In this document: positions 59,432 through 64,000 of the stretch, one piece after another | Numbering within the stretch: the first letter of the stretch is position 1 | How the letters are laid out: each line of letters starts with the position of its first letter | Origin: Pseudomonas guariconensis | GTDB taxonomy: Bacteria > Pseudomonadota > Gammaproteobacteria > Pseudomonadales > Pseudomonadaceae | Assembly (NCBI RefSeq): GCF_015680235.1 | Contig: NZ_JADLJL010000017.1 | Span: forward strand, 1 to 64,000 | Length of the DNA stretch: 64,000 bases | Direction: 5' to 3' | Notes under the pieces: generated by a model | Seen by the model: the letters and a program-made list of their open reading frames with translations, nothing else | What the model was told of the DNA's origin: nothing | The model's database searches: none | Translations under genes and position numbers: made by a program

Positions 59432-60115
59432 TCAGAACTTGTAGCCCAGGCCCACCATGTAGACCCACGGGTCCACGTCCACGTCGACCTTGGTCTTGCT
59501 GTAGCCCAGCGCGGTCGGGCCGTCGACGGTGGCCTTGGTGTCGATGTCGATGTACCAGACCGAGGCATTGACCAGCAGGTTGTCGGTCAGCATGTAGTCC
59601 ATGCCCAGTTGCGCGGCCAGGCCGACCGAGTCTTGCAGCTTCAGGTTGCTGAAACCCTGCTGCTTGCGCGCGCCGCTGAGGTCTTCATCGAAGAAGGTGG
59701 TGTAGTTGATGCCGACGCCAGCGTAGGGCTGGAACTTCGAAGAAGGTGCCATTGGGTAGTACTGCAGCGACAGGGTCGGCGGCAGTTGCTTGATGTCGGC
59801 CAGCTTGCCGTCCAGGCCGCCACCCAGGCCCTTGACCGCCACGGTATGGTTGAATGGCGTGGCGGCCAGCAGCTCGACGCCGATGTGGTCGGTAAGCATG
59901 TAGGCGAAGGTCAGGCCCAGCTGGGTGTCGCTGTCCAGGGTCGCCTTGGTACCCGACACCTTGGTGCCGTCGAATTTCAGGTCGCTGCTGTCTTCATTCG
60001 GCGCAACGGTGATGGCGCCGGCGCGCATGATGATGTCACCGGCCTGGTGGGCGTGGGCAACAGGGGCAGCGAGCGCCAGGGCGATAAGCGAGGCGCCGAG
60101 CAAAGACTTGTTCAT
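59432..60115 (-). CDS. ompW: Outer-membrane protein OmpW
   Basis: A 227-residue eight-stranded outer-membrane barrel. The signal peptide MNKSLLGASLIALALAAPVAHA is followed by a mature part beginning HQAGDIIMRAG, the typical OmpW start, and it ends with GLGYKF, a terminal aromatic as required for barrel assembly. The start at 60115 is chosen over an in-frame ATG four codons earlier. OmpW proteins favour small hydrophobic compounds and respond to oxygen; an Anr-like site lies upstream. Confidence 0.93.
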   Translation of the reverse strand: MNKSLLGASLIALALAAPVAHAHQAGDIIMRAGAITVAPNEDSSDLKFDGTKVSGTKATLDSDTQLGLTFAYMLTDHIGVELLAATPFNHTVAVKGLGGGLDGKLADIKQLPPTLSLQYYPMAPSSKFQPYAGVGINYTTFFDEDLSGARKQQGFSNLKLQDSVGLAAQLGMDYMLTDNLLVNASVWYIDIDTKATVDGPTALGYSKTKVDVDVDPWVYMVGLGYKF

Positions 60116-60152
60116 TGAAGCTCCCAAAGGACGTAAGTAATCGAGTAGTCCA

Positions 60153-60194
60153 ATGGTAGGGAGCCGGTCGAACGCAGCTTTTGATTCAGCTCAA
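60153..60194 (-). promoter_or_regulatory. Anr/FNR-type site and promoter of ompW
   Basis: TTGAG-CTGA-ATCAA (minus strand, 60194-60181) matches the TTGAT-N4-ATCAA consensus at 9 of 10 bases. TACCAT (60158-60153) lies 22 bases further, the exact spacing of a class II FNR/Anr promoter. ompW is known to be oxygen-controlled in other gammaproteobacteria. Confidence 0.6.
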
Positions 60195-60224
60195 CGAAGC
60201 TGTGTCACAAAGCGGAAACAGTTC

Positions 60225-60803
60225 TCACTGTAGCTCATAAGCATAGATTTTCTCGGCCTCCATCTGGTAGCCGGCCTCGGCCAGCTCGCTGCTGGTGGCT
60301 TTGACCTGCATGCGGCCCTCGATCCAATAGGGCTGGTAGAGGTCTTCGATGCGCACGCCCATCTCGCTGACGATGTGCACGATCTGGTTGGAGGGCGGCG
60401 GCGGCACGTGGATGCATGCGCCGTAGTAAGGCACCAAGAGGAATTCGGTGGTGCGGCCTTCCTCGCTGACTTCCAGCGGCACGATGTAACCGGGCAATTT
60501 GACCTGTTGGCCATCCAGCGCCTTGACCACCGGGGCGTCGGGCGCCTGCTGACGCGCAGCGGGGGCAGCTTCGGCCAGTGCGCTGCCCAGTTGCGAGAGG
60601 CCGTGCAGCGGTGCCTGTTGCACCGGCACCACCGGCGCGCCTTCGGGGATCAGGGCGGGCCAGTCCAGGGTACGGGGTTCGGCCGCCGGCAGAGGCAAGG
60701 CCAGCGACAGCAGTAACAGGAGCAGCAGGGCTTGTAGAGCCACCGCTGTGCCTGTGGGAGCCGGCTTGCCGGCGATGGGGGTAACGGGGGACATGAGGAA
60801 CAT
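60225..60803 (-). CDS. DUF3299 exported protein of the zinc ABC cluster
   Basis: A secreted protein of up to 192 residues. A hydrophobic signal core (about residues 22-41) precedes the mature DUF3299 part with PGYIVPLEV and LVPYYGACIHVPPPPSNQIV. Its Cys and His suggest metal or redox binding. The first 20 residues are encoded largely by a REP unit (60751-60780); GTG at 60743 would give a shorter form of 172 residues but lacks a clear ribosome binding site. It follows the permease gene by 9 bases. Function inferred from the cluster only. Confidence 0.8.
   Translation of the reverse strand: MFLMSPVTPIAGKPAPTGTAVALQALLLLLLLSLALPLPAAEPRTLDWPALIPEGAPVVPVQQAPLHGLSQLGSALAEAAPAARQQAPDAPVVKALDGQQVKLPGYIVPLEVSEEGRTTEFLLVPYYGACIHVPPPPSNQIVHIVSEMGVRIEDLYQPYWIEGRMQVKATSSELAEAGYQMEAEKIYAYELQ
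60751..60780 (-). repeat. REP element overlapping the 5' end of the DUF3299 gene
   Basis: CCTGTGGGAGCCGGCTTGCC, continuing to 60780, is the same unit as 47649-47674 and 63919-63944 on the opposite strand. It lies within the longest reading frame of the DUF3299 gene. Confidence 0.8.
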
Positions 60804-60812
60804 GCGGGCTGC

Positions 60813-62078
60813 TCAGAGGTGAATGGACAAACCATCGGCCAGCGACTGCCGATAGGCACGCCAGGCCGGTACGCTGCCCATCAGCAGCGCGGCGCCAAGA
60901 ATGATGGCCAGCAACGTCCACTCATGGGTGCTGGGCCAGGCCAGCGGCAGGTAGAGGCCGTAGTTGGCCTGGACATAGCCTTGGGCCAGGGCGATGCCTG
61001 CGTACAGCAAGCCTAGCCCGGCCGCGATGCCTGCAACAGCCAGTGCCAACGCCTCCAGCACCAACAGCCCAGCGATATGCCAGGGCCGTGCGCCTACCGA
61101 ACGTAGGATGGCCATCTCCCGGCGACGTTCGTTGAGACTGGTGAGGATCGCCGTGAGCATGCCGATCAGCCCCGTCAGAACCACGAACAGCGACACCACG
61201 AACAACGCCTGTTCGGCGGTCCCCATCAGGCTCCAGAGCTCCTGCAGGGCGACGCCGGGCAGGATTGCCAGCAATGGCTCGCTGCGAAACTCGTTGATTT
61301 CCCGTTGCAGGGTGAAGGTGGCGATCTTGCTGTTCAACCCGAGCATGAAGGCGGTGATGGCCGCTGGCTGCAGGTCCATGGCCCGCGCCTGTTCGGCGCT
61401 GATACGCCCGGCGCCACGGGCCGGCACGCCGTTGTGCCAGTCGACGTGGATCGCTTCCATGCCCGCCAGGCTGATATGCAGGGTGCGGTCCACCGGCGTG
61501 CCGGTGCGGGCGAGGATGCCGACCACGGTGAACGGCTTGTCGTCGTGCTTGACCAGGCTGATAGCGGCTACACCATGGGCCAGCACCAACTTGTCGCCGA
61601 GCTTGTAGTGCAGGGCGTCGGCCACCTCGGCGCCAAGCACCACTTCGAACGGGTCGTCGGCGAACGGCCGGCCCTGGCTCAGCGCCAAGTGCTGACGACG
61701 GCCGAACTGGTAATGACTGAAGTATTCGCCAGTGGTGCCCATCACCCGGTAGCCGCGATGGGAGTCGCCCAGCGAAATCGGAATGGCCCATTTCACCCGC
61801 GGGTCCTTGGCGTAGTGCTCGAAACTGTCCCAGCGGATGTTGTTGGTGGCGTTACCGATGCGGAACACCGAATACAAAAGCAGGTTCACCGAGCCGGAAC
61901 GAGCGCCGACGATCAGGTCGGTGCCGCTGATGGTGCTGGCAAAACTGGCGCGGGCCTCGGTGCGCACGCGCTCCACCGCCAGCAACAGGCACACGGACAG
62001 GGCAATGGCGAAGACGGTCAGGAACGCAGTGAAGCGACGGTTGGCCAGGCTGGCCAGGGCAAGGCGGAGCAGGTACAT
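60813..62078 (-). CDS. ABC transporter permease (FtsX/MacB type)
   Basis: A 421-residue membrane protein with one N-terminal span, a large periplasmic domain (about 40-265) and three C-terminal spans, the layout of the MacB/LolCE permease class rather than classic uptake permeases. The ATG overlaps the end of the ATPase gene. With ATPase, His-rich ZrgA and DUF3299 it forms a four-gene unit of the Zrg type, linked to zinc acquisition in Vibrio. Confidence 0.88.
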   Translation of the reverse strand: MYLLRLALASLANRRFTAFLTVFAIALSVCLLLAVERVRTEARASFASTISGTDLIVGARSGSVNLLLYSVFRIGNATNNIRWDSFEHYAKDPRVKWAIPISLGDSHRGYRVMGTTGEYFSHYQFGRRQHLALSQGRPFADDPFEVVLGAEVADALHYKLGDKLVLAHGVAAISLVKHDDKPFTVVGILARTGTPVDRTLHISLAGMEAIHVDWHNGVPARGAGRISAEQARAMDLQPAAITAFMLGLNSKIATFTLQREINEFRSEPLLAILPGVALQELWSLMGTAEQALFVVSLFVVLTGLIGMLTAILTSLNERRREMAILRSVGARPWHIAGLLVLEALALAVAGIAAGLGLLYAGIALAQGYVQANYGLYLPLAWPSTHEWTLLAIILGAALLMGSVPAWRAYRQSLADGLSIHL

Positions 62079-62788
62079 CAGGCCTCCCGGGGCTTGGCCG
62101 CGCGGTTGAGCTCGGCCAGGGACAGGTGACGGTCGAACAGTGGGGCCAGGCTCTGGTCATGGCTGACGAACAACAGGCTGGCGCCGGCGGCGCGGCATTC
62201 GTCGAACAGCAGGCCGATGAATGCTTCGCGGGTATCGGCGTCGAGCGCCGAGGTCGGCTCGTCGGCGATCACCAACTCGGGTTGGCCAATCAAAGCCCGG
62301 GCCGCCGCAACCCGCTGCTGCTGGCCGATCGACAGGCTGTCGGCGCGGCGGGCGAGCAGGGCTGGGTCGTTCAGGCCCAGGTGCGCGAGCAATCGGGCGG
62401 CTGCCTGGTCGACGCTGCCATGGCGCTGCTGGGCGCGTTCGGCTCGGCTGCGCGAGAAGCGGCAGGGTAGTTCGACATTCTCCCGCACCGACAGAAACGG
62501 CAGCAGGTTGAACTGCTGGAAGATATAACCGGTGTGATCGACCCTGAAGCGATCCCGGGCGCCTTGGCCGAGGGCGGCGAGGTCCTGGCCGAGCAGGCGG
62601 ATGCTGCCTTGTCCAGGCTTGTTCACCCCGCCCAGCAGGCCGAGCAGGGTGGTCTTGCCACTGCCGCTGGGGCCTTTGAGAAACAGCGCTTCACCAGCCT
62701 CCAGGCGAAACGCGGGGATATCCAGCAGTGGCGGCTGGCCGGGCCAGGCGAATACCAGCCCCTGCAGGTCGATTAGCGGCTGGCTCAT
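62078..62788 (-). CDS. ABC transporter ATP-binding protein
   Basis: A 236-residue ATPase with Walker A GPSGSGKTT at 39-47, signature LSIGQQQRVAAARA and Walker B LVIADEPTSALD. It is of the LolD/MacB class and directly follows the ZrgA-like gene. Confidence 0.93.
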   Translation of the reverse strand: MSQPLIDLQGLVFAWPGQPPLLDIPAFRLEAGEALFLKGPSGSGKTTLLGLLGGVNKPGQGSIRLLGQDLAALGQGARDRFRVDHTGYIFQQFNLLPFLSVRENVELPCRFSRSRAERAQQRHGSVDQAAARLLAHLGLNDPALLARRADSLSIGQQQRVAAARALIGQPELVIADEPTSALDADTREAFIGLLFDECRAAGASLLFVSHDQSLAPLFDRHLSLAELNRAAKPREA

Positions 62789-63358
62789 TCAGAATGCGAC
62801 CAATGGCTTGCCAGGCGTGGCTTGCAGGCCCTTCTGGCCGTTCGGGCCGATGACCTGCACGGTGATTTTCTGAGTCGCCGGGAAAGCCTTGAACAGCGGT
62901 GTCAGGTCGACCTGGGTGAGCTTGGCCGGTGTGGCGCAGGTCAGCTGGTAATGGGCGTTGATGTCGGAATGGCCGTGCTCGTGCTCATCTCCATCCGCAT
63001 CGTCGTGGCCGGCCTCGGCGAACAGGGGGCTGTCGAGGTCCTGGGCATCTTCCTTGCAGCCTGCAGCCTGGGCCAGGTCGAACAGCTGCAGGGGTTGCTC
63101 CAGCTGCTGGCGTGTGGCGGCGACCTTGGCCTTGTCAGCATCGTTGCCAGGAGCATGTTCGAAGCCGACCAGGTTCATCGCCGGGCTGTCCAGCGCCAGT
63201 TCCAAGGTGTTGCCGTCAAGCACGACATCGAGCTTGGCCGCACCGTGTTCGTGGGCTGCAAGGGTGCCGTGGGCATGGTCATGGTCGTGATCGTCATGGG
63301 CCTGGGCCATGGCCAAAGGGAGCAGGGCGAAGGGCAGAGCGAGGAACAGGCGGCGCAT
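62789..63358 (-). CDS. ZrgA-family (DUF2796) zinc-binding exported protein
   Basis: A 189-residue protein with a signal peptide (MRRLFLALPFALLPLAMAQA) followed at once by a histidine/aspartate-rich stretch (HDDHDHDHAHGTLAAHEHG). A second His/Asp run lies near residue 130. The family takes part in zinc uptake in Vibrio (ZrgABCDE). Start chosen at 63358; a longer frame from 63469 crosses the regulatory region. It is first gene of a four-gene unit whose upstream region has a Zur-like box. Confidence 0.88.
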   Translation of the reverse strand: MRRLFLALPFALLPLAMAQAHDDHDHDHAHGTLAAHEHGAAKLDVVLDGNTLELALDSPAMNLVGFEHAPGNDADKAKVAATRQQLEQPLQLFDLAQAAGCKEDAQDLDSPLFAEAGHDDADGDEHEHGHSDINAHYQLTCATPAKLTQVDLTPLFKAFPATQKITVQVIGPNGQKGLQATPGKPLVAF

Positions 63359-63390
63359 GGAACACTCCGGGGCGGTCAGAAGTCGAGTTC

Positions 63391-63411
63391 GTAATGTTAT
63401 AACAACTTTTC
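63391..63411 (-). promoter_or_regulatory. Zur-like operator upstream of the zinc cluster
   Basis: GTAATGTTATAACAACTTTTC contains the perfect palindrome TGTTATAACA (63395-63404). The half-sites GTAATGTTATA and its partner resemble the gammaproteobacterial Zur box, but the centre is two bases shorter than the usual consensus. It lies 33 bases upstream of the zrgA-like start. Confidence 0.5.
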
Positions 63412-63553
63412 TCGCGCTCGCCAGCGGCCTGGTGCAGGTTTCATGTAGCTGTGCTGCAGGTTCGACCAATCACGGGGCAAGCTCGTGCCTACAGGTTGTG
63501 GGGTGTGCTATGAGAGCATAGAGGCCATTGACTTCGAATTTGAGGGTAACAGC

Positions 63554-63898
63554 GTGAGAATTCGCGGACAGATCGGCGATTGGCCGGTGGACCTGACCAT
63601 CGAGTTGGAGCCTGCGGAATGGGCGCGGCTCGGGCGTCAGCTGGACGTGCCTGTGCTAGCCGAAGCGGCAGCGGTGCCAGCGGGGGCTGCGCCGCGCCAG
63701 GACGATGGGCAATGGCTGGCGGCGCGAGAACTGTTGCGCCAGGCCGGGCAGGTCAGCGGGCCGGAACTGCTGGAGCGCTTGGAAGGTTTGGCCGGAAGCA
63801 CGGCGGCGGGCAAGCGGTTGCTGGTGCGCTTGCGCCATAGCAGTGAGGTGAAGGTGGAAAGCGGGGTGGATGCGCCGGTGTATCACTGGGTCGGGTGA
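63554..63898 (+). CDS. Conserved hypothetical protein
   Basis: A 114-residue acidic protein starting at GTG 63554 (VRIRGQIGDWPVDLTIELEPAEW) behind GAGGGT. An in-frame GTG at 63485 would extend it through REP-like DNA. No signal peptide, membrane segment or known motif. Similar small proteins occur in pseudomonads at this locus as I recall; role unknown. Confidence 0.65.
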   Translation: MRIRGQIGDWPVDLTIELEPAEWARLGRQLDVPVLAEAAAVPAGAAPRQDDGQWLAARELLRQAGQVSGPELLERLEGLAGSTAAGKRLLVRLRHSSEVKVESGVDAPVYHWVG

Positions 63899-63918
63899 TG
63901 TCGACCTGAGCTGGCCCA

Positions 63919-64000
63919 ATCGCCGGCAAGCCGGCTCCCACAGGGCCAGCGCTGACATCATTTAGAGACACCGCCGTACCTGTGGGAGCTGGCTTGCCAG
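63919..64000. repeat. REP pair at the window end (second unit cut by the edge)
   Basis: ATCGCCGGCAAGCCGGCTCC at 63919-63938 (to 63944) and an inverted unit from 63979 (CCTGTGGGAGCTGGCTTGCC) running into the window end. Confidence 0.8.

Overview
The window is a chromosomal segment of a fluorescent pseudomonad, most likely of the Pseudomonas putida group. The evidence is the gene order (birA-coaX-tRNAs-tuf-secE-nusG-rpl/rpo-str-S10-spc-alpha-katA-ftnA-uvrA), GC-rich codon use, P. putida-type REP elements and protein lengths typical of the genus. The species call is inference from remembered gene order and protein families; no database search was run.

Layout. 1-2352: terminator of an upstream transcript, a REP, then birA, coaX and a SPOR-like membrane protein. 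2336-5142: tRNA-Tyr, tRNA-Gly, tRNA-Thr, tufB, tRNA-Trp, secE and nusG. 5262-16099: rplKAJL-rpoBC with the usual intergenic RNA structures. 16188-20657: str operon (rpsL, rpsG, fusA, tufA). 20711-27396: S10 operon and the first part of spc, which here appears cut by a terminator and a new promoter before rpsH. 27606-34488: rest of spc (with secY, rpmJ) and the alpha operon (rpsM, rpsK, rpsD, rpoA, rplQ).

From 34660 the content is metabolic. katA and a haem-ligand-lacking bacterial ferritin (ftnA) are followed by uvrA, a YajR-like MFS transporter and ssb. 42015-51202 is a compact selenoprotein module: a formate dehydrogenase whose catalytic subunit (fdnG) is read through an in-frame TGA, its FeS and cytochrome subunits, the maturation factor fdhE, then selA, selB and the tRNA-Sec gene selC. 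Everything needed to insert selenocysteine except selD lies beside its probable client.

51220-53721 holds a type I asparaginase and a sodium:amino-acid symporter, divergent from an HTH regulator with a striking four-copy TGATGC/GCATCA operator between them. 54713-57400 is AT-richer and looks acquired: a HIT-family protein convergent with an Fe(II)/2-oxoglutarate oxygenase and a TSUP exporter. This is the best candidate for an undescribed small system. 57506-59315 carries a degenerate RmlD-like protein overlapping a GalE-like epimerase. 59432-63358 holds ompW behind an Anr-type site, then a Zrg-like zinc-uptake ABC cluster behind a Zur-like box. A short unknown gene and a REP pair close the window.

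Most of the window is conserved housekeeping DNA. The points that deserve a second look are regulatory (operators, leaders, the split spc operon), the tuf pair and the small accessory island.
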